Below are positions 1 to 6,074 of a stretch of 6,120 bases of DNA, in pieces. A program made the translations under genes and the position numbers. Each line of letters begins with the position of its first letter. The stretch's first letter is position 1. This stretch comes from Gemmatimonadota bacterium (GTDB lineage: Bacteria; Gemmatimonadota; Gemmatimonadetes; Gemmatimonadales; GWC2-71-9), in assembly GCA_029862935.1 (NCBI GenBank), contig JAOTWK010000224.1, positions 1 to 6,120 of the forward strand, read 5' to 3'. A model generated the notes under the pieces. That model did not search any database. It saw nothing but the letters and a program-made list of their open reading frames with translations, and was not told the DNA's origin.

Positions 1-64
1 CCAATGGTACCGATCCAACCGCCCGCGCCTACCGCAGCGGAACTCGGACCCATAGGACACACCC

Positions 65-841
65 ATGTCGGCCAACTCCGCGCCCGCCGCCCAGGATTCG
101 TCCTACTTCCTAGCAAGGATGTTGACCCTCGCCTACGGCGTCGGCAGCTATCTTCTCTTCTTCGGCACCTTCCTCGTCATGATCGGCTTCGTGGGGAACT
201 TCGGTGTCCCCAAGTCGATCGACACCGGCACCCTCGGCGCGGTGGGCTCGGCGATCGCGGTCAATGTGCTGTTGCTCGGCCTGTTCGCCGTCCAGCACAC
301 TGTCATGGCCCGCCAGGGGTTCAAGCGCTGGTGGACCCGGTTCGTGCCCTGGCCGATCGAGCGCAGCACCTTCGTGCTCTTCACGAGCGCACTGCTGCTG
401 CTGCTGGTCTGGCAGTGGCGCCCGCTTCCGGAGCTGGTCTGGCAGGTGGAGGGCGTGGCCGCGGGAATCCTCACGGGTCTCTTCTGGTTCGGCTGGGCCC
501 TGGTGCTCGTGGCCACCTTCGTTATCGACCACTTCGACCTCTTCGGCCTGCGGCAAACGGTGCTCTACGCGCTCGGGCGACCGTGCCCGCCACTCCAGTT
601 CAAGGAGACCTTCCTCTATCGGCTCGTGCGCCACCCGCTGCTGCTGGGCTTCCTGATCGCCTTCTGGGCGACCCCCGTCATGACCCAGGGCCACCTGCTG
701 CTCGCCGTCGTCACGACGGTGTACATCTTCCTGGCGATCCAGATCGAGGAGCGGGGTCTGGTCGAGAGGCACGGGGAAGCCTACGAGCAGTACCGCAGGC
801 GCGTTCCGATGATCTTTCCCTTCCCGCGTCCGGGCGGCTGA
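65..841 (+). CDS. mddA: Methanethiol S-methyltransferase (MddA-type, NnrU/ICMT-like membrane protein)
   Basis: Predicted to transfer the methyl group of S-adenosylmethionine to methanethiol, giving dimethyl sulfide, in the inner membrane. The 258-residue product has about five to six hydrophobic segments, near residues 19-44, 60-80, 101-118, 131-155 and 192-225. It has the family signatures I recall from MddA: the GFVGNF-VPKSID stretch at 41-53, FAVQH at 74-78, GFKRWWTR at 85-92, FDLFGLRQ at 157-164, RHP at 189-191 followed by LGFLIAFWATP, and EER at 228-230 followed by HGEAYEQYRRRVP. RHP and EER with the downstream tyrosines match the isoprenylcysteine methyltransferase-like core that binds SAM. 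The ATG at 65 is preceded by AGGA at 54-57 with a 7-nt gap, and the length is normal for the family. The next gene on this strand begins about 355 bp away, across a tRNA fragment, so the two need not be one operon. A generic NnrU-family methyltransferase is the main alternative. Confidence 0.88.
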   Translation: MSANSAPAAQDSSYFLARMLTLAYGVGSYLLFFGTFLVMIGFVGNFGVPKSIDTGTLGAVGSAIAVNVLLLGLFAVQHTVMARQGFKRWWTRFVPWPIERSTFVLFTSALLLLLVWQWRPLPELVWQVEGVAAGILTGLFWFGWALVLVATFVIDHFDLFGLRQTVLYALGRPCPPLQFKETFLYRLVRHPLLLGFLIAFWATPVMTQGHLLLAVVTTVYIFLAIQIEERGLVERHGEAYEQYRRRVPMIFPFPRPGG

Positions 842-843
842 GC

Positions 844-961
844 GGCGTGTCCCGACGCGGGCTCGGAGGCCCCTCCGGCCGTTGAGGAAGATCGGTCCGC
901 GATCGAGGTCCAAGGCACCTTGGGCGCGATTGTGATGCGCTCGACCTCGGCGGGACACGCC
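844..961. repeat. Nested inverted repeats downstream of mddA
   Basis: Three dyads share roughly one centre. The outer arms are 11 bp and perfect (GGCGTGTCCCG at 844-854, its reverse complement at 951-961). The middle arms are 7 bp (904-910 and 943-949). An inner palindrome lies at 910-923 (CCAAGG, two bases, CCTTGG). A separate small GATCG/CGATC dyad sits at 889-903. No T-run follows, so this is not a canonical Rho-independent terminator. It could still form the 3' structure of the mddA transcript or a small structured RNA. No convincing ORF lies in 842-1058. Confidence 0.45.
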
Positions 962-994
962 CCCGACCTGACCGCTGTACTATGAGCGTCAGGA

Positions 995-1041
995 GACTCC
1001 GACCATGGGGGTCGGACTCACGTAACGGGGTCTCCGGAGAC
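995..1041. repeat. Two adjacent palindromes beside the tRNA fragment
   Basis: The first is a hairpin at 995-1019: arms TCCGACC (998-1004) and GGTCGGA (1010-1016) enclose ATGGG, and two more pairs follow beyond one mismatch. The second is a perfect 12-bp palindrome, GTCTCCGGAGAC, at 1030-1041. They lie 24-70 bp from the tRNA-Lys 3' fragment, on the side downstream of a tRNA read on the minus strand. They may be former tRNA transcript terminators or recombinase-binding sites. There is no T-tract to confirm a terminator. Confidence 0.35.
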
Positions 1042-1064
1042 GCCGGGGCGGTTCACTCGAATTG

Positions 1065-1100
1065 TTGGTGGGCCGTCAGGGTCTCGAACCCTGGACCAAC
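1065..1100 (-). repeat. Truncated tRNA-Lys 3' end (candidate attachment-site half)
   Basis: On the minus strand this reads as the end of a tRNA. CCA is at 1068-1066, discriminator A at 1069, the acceptor 3' strand ACGGCCC at 1076-1070, the T-arm (5-bp stem, TTCGAGA loop) at 1093-1077, the variable loop TGGTC at 1098-1094, and then two bases of the anticodon stem. It stops matching at 1100, and no anticodon loop, D-arm or 5' acceptor strand follows within the next 80 bp. All 36 nt are identical to 6074-6109. Allowing two mismatches, the match extends to 42 nt (1059-1100 and 6068-6109). It cannot make a functional tRNA and looks like the displaced 3' end left by integration at a tRNA gene. Confidence 0.8.
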
Positions 1101-1185
1101 CAAGGGGCCAGGCTCACAGGGCACTGGGAGTAAGATAGAAACTGGTCTTAGAATCAGGTGAAGGTCACCTCCACAGCCAGGGGAG

Positions 1186-1190
1186 GGAGG
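1186..1190 (+). promoter_or_regulatory. Shine-Dalgarno site deciding the molybdoenzyme start
   Basis: GGAGG lies in a purine-rich run (1181-1190) and ends 6 nt before the ATG at 1197. It favours that ATG over an in-frame GTG at 1158, which lacks such a site and would put 13 extra polar residues ahead of the twin-arginine signal. Confidence 0.75.
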
Positions 1191-1196
1191 GAATCG

Positions 1197-4079
1197 ATGG
1201 GCAGGCTGACGCGACGTGACTTCATCTGCGGATCCGGCGCGCTCGGTCTCACTCTCAGCCTGGGCCGGCTGCAGCTCGGTTGCCGGGAGGTGTCGAAGGA
1301 GACAGGCACCCCTCCGGACGGCGTGCTCGCTGAGCTTCCGCCTTACGGCGACTGGACCGACCTCTACCGTCAGCGCTTCACATGGGACTCGGTCCACAAG
1401 AGCACGCACCACGTCAACTGCTGGTACCAGCGTGGCTGCAACTGGAATGTCTACGTCAAGGAGGGCGTGGTCTTCCGCGAGGAGCAGGCGGCCACGTACG
1501 AGCAGACCAATCCCCAAGTGCCCGACTTCAACCCTCGCGGCTGCCAGAAGGGAGCTTGCTTCAGCGAGCGCATGTACGACGGATCGCGTCTACAGTACCC
1601 GCTCAAGCGCGTCGGCGCGCGTGGCGAGGGTCGTTGGAAGCGCGTCTCCTGGGAGGAAGGCCTGCGGGACGTCGCCGACCGCACCATCGACGCGCTGCGC
1701 GAGCACGGACCCGCATCGGTCGTCTGGGACCCGGGCGGCAACGCCACCAATGGCTGCAACGCCGTCGGCACGCACCGCGCTGGCTTCGTGCTCGACACCC
1801 CGATCCTCAACGTCAACTGCGAGGTGGGTGATCACCATCCCGGCGCCATGGCGACGCTGGGCAAGATCTCCTTCGCGAGCTCGGGTGACGACCTCTTCTA
1901 CTCCGACCTGATCCTGATCTGGGGCAGCAACCCCACCTACACGCAGATTCCCAACGCCCATTTCATCAACGAGGCTCGCTATCACGGCGCCACCGTCGTC
2001 TGCATTGCACCGGACTACAGCGCCTCCGCGATCCATGCCGACCTGTGGCTACCCGTCGAGGTTGGCACCGATGCCGCGCTCGGCCTCGCCATGGCCCAGG
2101 TGATCGTGGAGGAGGGACTTTACGATGCCAGCTTCATCCGCGAGCAAAGCGACCTGCCACTGCTGGTACGGAACGAAACACAGCGCTTCCTGCGCCAGAG
2201 CGACCTGCACCGGGGTGGGGCCGAGGACGTCTTCTACTTCCACGACGCCGCCTCGGGCAAGCTCCGAGAGGCCGGAAAGCGCAGCCTCGCCTTGAACGGC
2301 ATCGAGCCGGCGCTGGAGGGGCGACACCAGGTCACGACACTGGAGGGCAATGTCGAGGTGCGCCCCGTCTTCGAGTGGCTGCGCGAGCAGCTCGCCGGCT
2401 ACAGGCCCGAGGCCACCGAAGCCATCACAGGAACCGCGGCGAAGCAGGTGCGCAACCTCGCGAGGCACATTGCGCGCGCGCGGGCCGCCACCCTCATCAC
2501 CCAGTCCAGCTTCGGGAAGTTCTATCACGGCCTCGAGATGGAGCGGGCACAGATCCTGGTTTTCGCGCTATGCGGCCAGTTCGGCAAGAAGGGCAGCGGC
2601 GTAAACGGCTTCCCCGCCATGAACCTGGCCGGCACGCAGACCGCGGTCCTCTCCTCAGGCTCTCTCTCGCCCAAAGCCGGCGCCCTCATGCTCGCCGCCC
2701 GCATGGGACCGGACTACGTCGCAACAAAGCTGCGCGGCGACACGGACGAGATGTTCATCTACGACACCATCCGCGAGGAGTATCGAAAGGGCGGGCTCGT
2801 TTCCGGAGCCCTCTTCCACATGGATCACGGAGGCCTTGACGAGCTCTACGGTGGCACTCGCCGCTGGGATCCCCATCTGAAACGCCCCCTCTCTGCCTAT
2901 CTCGAGGAGGCGGCGGAGCGGGGCTGGCAGCTTCGGCCTTCACAGGTGCGACCGCGCATCTTCTTCGAGGTGGGGGGAAACATCATGCGCCGCACTCGCG
3001 GCTACGACCGCCTGCGGAGCGGTCTGCTGGAAGGGCTCGATCTGCTCGTCACCCTCGATTGGCGCATGAGCAATACCGCGCTCCACAGCGACTACGTCTT
3101 TCCCGCCGCTGCGTGGTATGAGAAGGATGACATCACGTGGGCCACTCCCATCGCTCCCTTCGCACACCCCACCACCCGCGCCGTGCCGCCGCTGGGCGAG
3201 TCGAAGAGCGATTGGGAGTTTCACTGTCTCTTGCTCAAGGAGGTGCAACGGCGCGCCAAGGAGCGGGGGCTCTCCACCTTCACCGACCGTTCCGGCGCGA
3301 CTCGGCGCCTCGACCGGGTCTACGACAAGTTCACCTTCGGCAGGCGCTACGGCGAAAACGACGCCGAGAAGTTCCTGCGCGAGCTTCTCTCCATGACGAC
3401 CAACCTGGGAGACGTCGGTTGGGACGAGCTGAAGGAGAAGGGCTTCGCACGATACACGGGGCTGGGAATGGACTTCGTGAGCATCGGCAACGCCACCGAC
3501 ATCGAGCCGAACGAGACCATCACGGCGAACACCTGGCACACCGACAAGAAGCTGCCCTGGCCGACCCTCACGCGGCGGATGCAGTTCTACATCGACCACC
3601 CCTTCTATCTCGAGCTCGGAGAGGCGCTCCCCGTGCACAAGGACCCTCCTGCCGTGGGTGGTGACCTCCCTCTGCGCATGACCGGCCAGCACGCCCGCTG
3701 GTCCATCCACGCCTCCTGGCGCGATACCAAGAGCCTCCTGCAGCTACAGCGAGGGGGGCCCGTGGTCGTCATGAGCCGCTCGGACGCGCAGGCGCGGGGC
3801 CTCGCCGACGGCGAGCCGGCGCGGGTGTGGAACGAGCTCGGTGCCTTCCACGCGCAAGTCAAGATCTCCGACGCCTTGCGCCCCGGTCAGCTGACCGTGA
3901 ACCACGGCTGGGAGCCTTACCAGTTCAAGGGCTGGAGCTCGCACCAGGCCCTGATCGGCAGTCCCATCAATCCCATCACGCTGGCCGGTGGCTACGTCCA
4001 CCTTCAGCCGACACCGATCTCCGGTGAGCCGGGGACAAACGATCGCGCTACGCGCGTGGAGGTGGAGCGGATCGTCTGA
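1197..4079 (+). CDS. Tat-exported type II DMSO-reductase-family molybdopterin oxidoreductase, catalytic (alpha) subunit
   Basis: The 960-residue product starts with a twin-arginine signal (TRRDFI at 5-10, then a hydrophobic stretch), implying export of the folded cofactor-loaded enzyme. A NarG-like [4Fe-4S] (FS0) site is formed by H71, C75, C81 and C116. The H-C and C-C116 spacings match NarG, but C75 to C81 is CX5C where NarG has CX3C. D212, in the EVGDHHPG segment, aligns with the aspartate molybdenum ligand of type II enzymes. IWGSNP (about 241-246), the ERAQILVFALCGQFGKKGSG region and SNTALHSDYVFPAAAWYEKDD are family hallmarks. The molydopterin-binding domain occupies roughly 825-950. The length fits the alpha subunits of ethylbenzene dehydrogenase, steroid C25 dehydrogenase, dimethyl sulfide dehydrogenase, or selenate and chlorate reductases better than NarG (about 1,250). 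Such subunits normally sit in operons with beta, gamma and delta partners, but none is encoded here. Family assignment is secure, while the substrate is not determined. Cys29 gives at best a poor lipobox. Confidence 0.9.
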   Translation: MGRLTRRDFICGSGALGLTLSLGRLQLGCREVSKETGTPPDGVLAELPPYGDWTDLYRQRFTWDSVHKSTHHVNCWYQRGCNWNVYVKEGVVFREEQAATYEQTNPQVPDFNPRGCQKGACFSERMYDGSRLQYPLKRVGARGEGRWKRVSWEEGLRDVADRTIDALREHGPASVVWDPGGNATNGCNAVGTHRAGFVLDTPILNVNCEVGDHHPGAMATLGKISFASSGDDLFYSDLILIWGSNPTYTQIPNAHFINEARYHGATVVCIAPDYSASAIHADLWLPVEVGTDAALGLAMAQVIVEEGLYDASFIREQSDLPLLVRNETQRFLRQSDLHRGGAEDVFYFHDAASGKLREAGKRSLALNGIEPALEGRHQVTTLEGNVEVRPVFEWLREQLAGYRPEATEAITGTAAKQVRNLARHIARARAATLITQSSFGKFYHGLEMERAQILVFALCGQFGKKGSGVNGFPAMNLAGTQTAVLSSGSLSPKAGALMLAARMGPDYVATKLRGDTDEMFIYDTIREEYRKGGLVSGALFHMDHGGLDELYGGTRRWDPHLKRPLSAYLEEAAERGWQLRPSQVRPRIFFEVGGNIMRRTRGYDRLRSGLLEGLDLLVTLDWRMSNTALHSDYVFPAAAWYEKDDITWATPIAPFAHPTTRAVPPLGESKSDWEFHCLLLKEVQRRAKERGLSTFTDRSGATRRLDRVYDKFTFGRRYGENDAEKFLRELLSMTTNLGDVGWDELKEKGFARYTGLGMDFVSIGNATDIEPNETITANTWHTDKKLPWPTLTRRMQFYIDHPFYLELGEALPVHKDPPAVGGDLPLRMTGQHARWSIHASWRDTKSLLQLQRGGPVVVMSRSDAQARGLADGEPARVWNELGAFHAQVKISDALRPGQLTVNHGWEPYQFKGWSSHQALIGSPINPITLAGGYVHLQPTPISGEPGTNDRATRVEVERIV

Positions 4080-4087
4080 GCACGTGA

Positions 4088-4255
4088 ACCGAGCATCCCC
4101 CCAGTGGAACCGAGAACTGGGAGCGGCGCTCTCACCTCAGCGACCTGCCGGAGGACCGGAGAGATGCCTCGCACCTATTCGATCCCTACCGCCGGGACGG
4201 AGAGCAGGATCACGCGGAGGCGTCAGGCGCGGGCCGCATGAACCAGGGCGCCTAG
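4088..4255 (+). other. Start-less 55-codon reading frame, possible gene remnant
   Basis: The stretch after the molybdoenzyme (4080-4293) has no convincing gene. One plus-strand frame, bounded by TGA at 4085-4087 and TAG at 4253-4255, reads as a charged, soluble-looking peptide around NWERRSHLSDLPEDRR and SHLFDPYRRDG, with mostly G/C third positions. It has no usable start codon until an ATG four codons before its stop. It could be the C-terminal remnant of a deleted downstream gene, for example a missing partner subunit, but I recognise no family. In GC-rich DNA such frames also arise by chance. Confidence 0.2.
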
Positions 4256-4735
4256 CGGCTGTTGCACTTCAAAGTTGATATCAGACAGCGTGGCTACCGA
4301 AGATCGAGAAACCACTGCGACTCTACCTCAATTCCGATAGCGGGATCGTGCGTTGGTACGCAGTTCGAGAAGGCCGTCGAAAGCGCTTCCGCGCTGACCG
4401 AAGAGCTGCGGGAAATGAATGCGACGGTCCACCGATCTTGGTGCTGACGAATCGAGGCCACGGTCTGCGATGTGCTGGACCAGGCAGAACCCGGTGGTGT
4501 GGACCAGACGGCGACCAGCTCCGGCTCCTTGCGGATGGATGCGGCACTTAGCTCGTCTTGGGATTCGTCCTCGAACCCGAGAGAGGAGAGGCAGTGATCA
4601 ATCGTCTCTTCCGGGGAAGCCGCGTCCCCAATACCTCGGTGTAGGTGCGCAAGAAATGCCGTGTTGCATGCCTGGCAACAGAGTGCTGCAAGCGCGACAG
4701 TGATTACTCGGACTCGACGCGACACGCTGCCTAAC
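4250..4735 (-). mobile_element. Possible single integron-like gene cassette (degenerate attC-like ends)
   Basis: Short direct repeats bracket the lipoprotein-like gene. Read on the minus strand, its upstream end is AGTTCAAGGCCCTGTTAGGC (4748-4729), and GTTAGGC fits the attC core consensus GTTRRRY. The GTG start follows 3 nt later, typical of cassette genes. The downstream end (about 4269-4250) reads AGTGCAACAGCCGCTAGGC, with GCTAGGC one base off the core. The enclosed DNA is about 59% G+C by hand count against 65-72% around it. Against this, no complete attC with paired RYYYAAC and GTTRRRY arms is present, and there is no integron integrase. A chance resemblance or an IS-end remnant is possible. 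Confidence 0.25.
4294..4725 (-). CDS. Hypothetical small secreted lipoprotein
   Basis: The 143-residue product starts at GTG (4725-4723). Its N-terminus has three arginines in the first six residues, a hydrophobic core (about 6-17) and cysteines at 16, 17 and 20. QAC at 18-20 resembles a relaxed lipobox, so a lipid-anchored or secreted product is likely. The mature part has two further cysteines (C45, C122) that could form a disulfide, and several tryptophans (W74, W82, W99, W138). I recognise no family. Only a weak TAGG precedes the start, and no clear promoter is visible. Third-position G/C bias is weaker than in neighbouring genes, fitting a recently acquired origin. It is convergent with the molybdoenzyme gene. 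The signal-like N-terminus and globular composition favour a real gene. Confidence 0.55.
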   Translation of the reverse strand: MSRRVRVITVALAALCCQACNTAFLAHLHRGIGDAASPEETIDHCLSSLGFEDESQDELSAASIRKEPELVAVWSTPPGSAWSSTSQTVASIRQHQDRWTVAFISRSSSVSAEALSTAFSNCVPTHDPAIGIEVESQWFLDLR

Positions 4736-4901
4736 AGGGCCTTGAACTGCGAACCATCGGTTCATCCTGCAGCCTAATCCGCTCTGGATCAAGCGAGATG
4801 GGCCGCGGAGCGGGGTCGCTGGTCGCCGTGTCCGTCGCTCTGTGAGGGGATTACACTGCTTGGGAGTGCAGCGTTTGCCACCGGAAGATCACGGCGTCAC
4901 G

Positions 4902-5165
4902 CTACTTCCCCGGCGTTACGTCGATCGCCGCTTTCACCGGGTCCTGTGGCGGTGCCCCGGTGATACTGATGTGCAAATCGAGCTTTCCCGGCGGCGCCTT
5001 GACGATCCTCTCGGCGATCTCGAGGAGCTTGTCCCCAAGCCCCCGGCCCTTCGGCTCCTGGCCCGACCGCTCGCGCTCACCGCCTTCTCCAGGCCGGGGC
5101 TGGCGGTAAAGCAGTGGCTGCTGATCCGTGCATCCGGGCCAGGATTCCCGAACCCGGAGGGCCAT
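4902..5165 (-). CDS. Small hypothetical protein downstream of the PilZ gene
   Basis: About 87 residues from the ATG at 5165, or 92 from the ATG at 5180; neither has a clear Shine-Dalgarno site. The C-terminal half (GLGDKLLEIAERIVKAPPG, then KLDLHISITGAPPQDPVKAAIDVTPGK) reads like a genuine fold, with an amphipathic helix followed by a strand-rich tail and mostly G/C third positions. The N-terminal half is charged, with many Arg, Gly and Glu residues, and looks disordered. It begins 55-70 nt after the PilZ stop on the same strand, so co-transcription is plausible. I recognise no family. The frame stays open upstream through the PilZ gene, but that part looks like antisense-type shadow sequence. 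No convincing gene lies between its stop and 4726, where only a weak GAACC/GGTTC hairpin (4751-4763) is seen. Confidence 0.45.
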   Translation of the reverse strand: MALRVRESWPGCTDQQPLLYRQPRPGEGGERERSGQEPKGRGLGDKLLEIAERIVKAPPGKLDLHISITGAPPQDPVKAAIDVTPGK

Positions 5166-5235
5166 GCCGGGTGGGCCCATCGCCGCGGGCGGAGCCGGAT
5201 AGATCCGGCGCGCCTCGTCCGGTCGGGCGAGCCGC

Positions 5236-5835
5236 TCAGACGGTCTCGACCGCGAGGACCCTCCAGTCAGCCCCGAGGTCCGCGAGCGCTCGGCCCCCAG
5301 CGTCTTCTTCGGAGCTCGCCGACAACACGACGATGCGCGTTCGCGGCCCGCCTTTCTGAGCCAGGCGCACGCGGTAGCTGGCCCCAGACTCGCCCACCGG
5401 GGGAGCACTTGCCGTAGGGGGTTGGGCCGCGGTCTGAGGCGAAGTCGAGGGCGGTGCCTCACGCGGCGGCGGCGAAGCGTCGCTCCCGGGTCTGTCAGGC
5501 TTCGAACGCGTCCCCGTTGCCCCCGGCTCTCCGAGGAGTTGCGGATAACCGGCTGAAGCGTGCACGATGACCAGTCCGAGGCGGCAGCGTGGTCCGCCGC
5601 CTTTCCGTGGAGAAGCCCGGCGCTTGTTCCAGACCACGGCCACCACGTCGATCGGCGCGCCCCCCGGCGCGTTGATCGCTACTCGGATCTCCGTTCCCGG
5701 CTCGGGGGACTCCGCAGTCAAGACCGAAAGGCCCCCCTCACTCGCGTCGACGACCGTAGCTTCGTGCCTCGTCCCGCCGATCTGGAGATCGCACGGCCAC
5801 CGCCGCTGCCTGCGCTTCTCTTTGCGCTGCTCCAC
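5236..5835 (-). CDS. PilZ-domain protein (predicted cyclic-di-GMP effector) with C-terminal extension
   Basis: The 199-residue product starts at GTG (5835-5833), preceded by GAGGG with a 4-nt gap. Upstream in-frame sequence as far as 6030 looks non-coding. The N-terminal PilZ domain (about 2-100) has both c-di-GMP motifs: RXXXR (R8 to R12, in KRRQRRWP) and DXSXXG (D30, S32, G35), followed by the beta-barrel strands (SVLT, EIRVAI, VVAVVWN, RCRLGLVIV). Residues 103-150 form a Pro/Ala/Ser/Thr-rich linker. Residues 153-199 form a small beta-alpha-beta-like module, from SYRVRLAQ to WRVLAVETV, which I cannot name. No signal peptide or membrane segment is seen, so it is probably cytoplasmic. The output partner is unknown and nothing nearby is a motility or polysaccharide gene. 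Binding is inferred from motifs only. Confidence 0.82.
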   Translation of the reverse strand: MEQRKEKRRQRRWPCDLQIGGTRHEATVVDASEGGLSVLTAESPEPGTEIRVAINAPGGAPIDVVAVVWNKRRASPRKGGGPRCRLGLVIVHASAGYPQLLGEPGATGTRSKPDRPGSDASPPPREAPPSTSPQTAAQPPTASAPPVGESGASYRVRLAQKGGPRTRIVVLSASSEEDAGGRALADLGADWRVLAVETV

Positions 5836-5995
5836 CGCACCCTCGCCGGTAGGTAGATTCGTTGGTTTCTCGACTCCGATCCGTGTCGCCCCTCGAAGAA
5901 TTGCCGAAACGGACCGTGAGCTTGAGAAGAGACGCTTGCCCGCGGCCCGCCCATGAAGCCCATCTCGCCGCGGACGCACGAAACGGCGACACCCC

Positions 5996-6026
5996 GACCC
6001 TCCATGGGGGGTCAATTGGAGACCCC
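5996..6026. repeat. Overlapping inverted repeats downstream of tRNA-Lys (possible terminator)
   Basis: A near-palindrome at 5996-6013 (GACCCTCC against GGGGGGTC, one G-T wobble) overlaps a perfect 6-bp stem, GGGGTC at 6008-6013 and GACCCC at 6021-6026, with a 7-nt loop. Read on the minus strand they lie about 50-80 nt beyond the tRNA 3' end, a reasonable place for a tRNA transcript terminator, but no T-run follows. Elements of similar sequence (CCATGGGGG, GGGGTC with GGAGAC) sit beside the truncated copy near 1004-1044. The rest of 5836-6074 shows no gene. Confidence 0.35.
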
Positions 6027-6074
6027 ACACCGCTCCACCGGCCGACGCCCTGCGCTGTAAGCGCCCGGAATCAT

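Noticed and set aside
110..958. 282-codon open frame on the minus strand across mddA
   Set aside because: Antisense to a gene with clear family signatures; the translation is His/Arg/Glu-rich and low in hydrophobic order, as expected for GC-rich shadow frames.
1131..1136. TAAGAT as a -10 promoter element for the molybdoenzyme
   Set aside because: Only four of six bases match and no -35-like hexamer lies at the right distance.
1158..1196. Upstream GTG start adding 13 residues to the molybdoenzyme
   Set aside because: A good GGAGG site sits 6 nt before the ATG at 1197, and the twin-arginine signal starts there; the extension would displace it.
1278..1286. Lipobox at Cys29 of the molybdoenzyme signal
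   Set aside because: Gln at -3 is a poor fit, and periplasmic enzymes of this family are not generally lipoproteins.
2940..3710. 256-codon minus-strand frame inside the molybdoenzyme gene
   Set aside because: Fully antisense to conserved molybdoenzyme sequence and without recognisable domains.
4257..4280. GGCTGTTGCACTTCAAAGTTGAT as an insertion-sequence terminal repeat
   Set aside because: It resembles CTGTTGCA-type IS ends, but I found no inverted partner and no transposase in the window.
4842..5417. 191-codon plus-strand frame
   Set aside because: Arg/Pro-rich, antisense to the PilZ C-terminus and the small ORF; composition looks like a shadow frame.
5836..6030. N-terminal extension of the PilZ protein up to 6030
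   Set aside because: No protein-like pattern in the extra 65 residues, and a GTG with a Shine-Dalgarno-like GAGGG lies directly before the PilZ domain.
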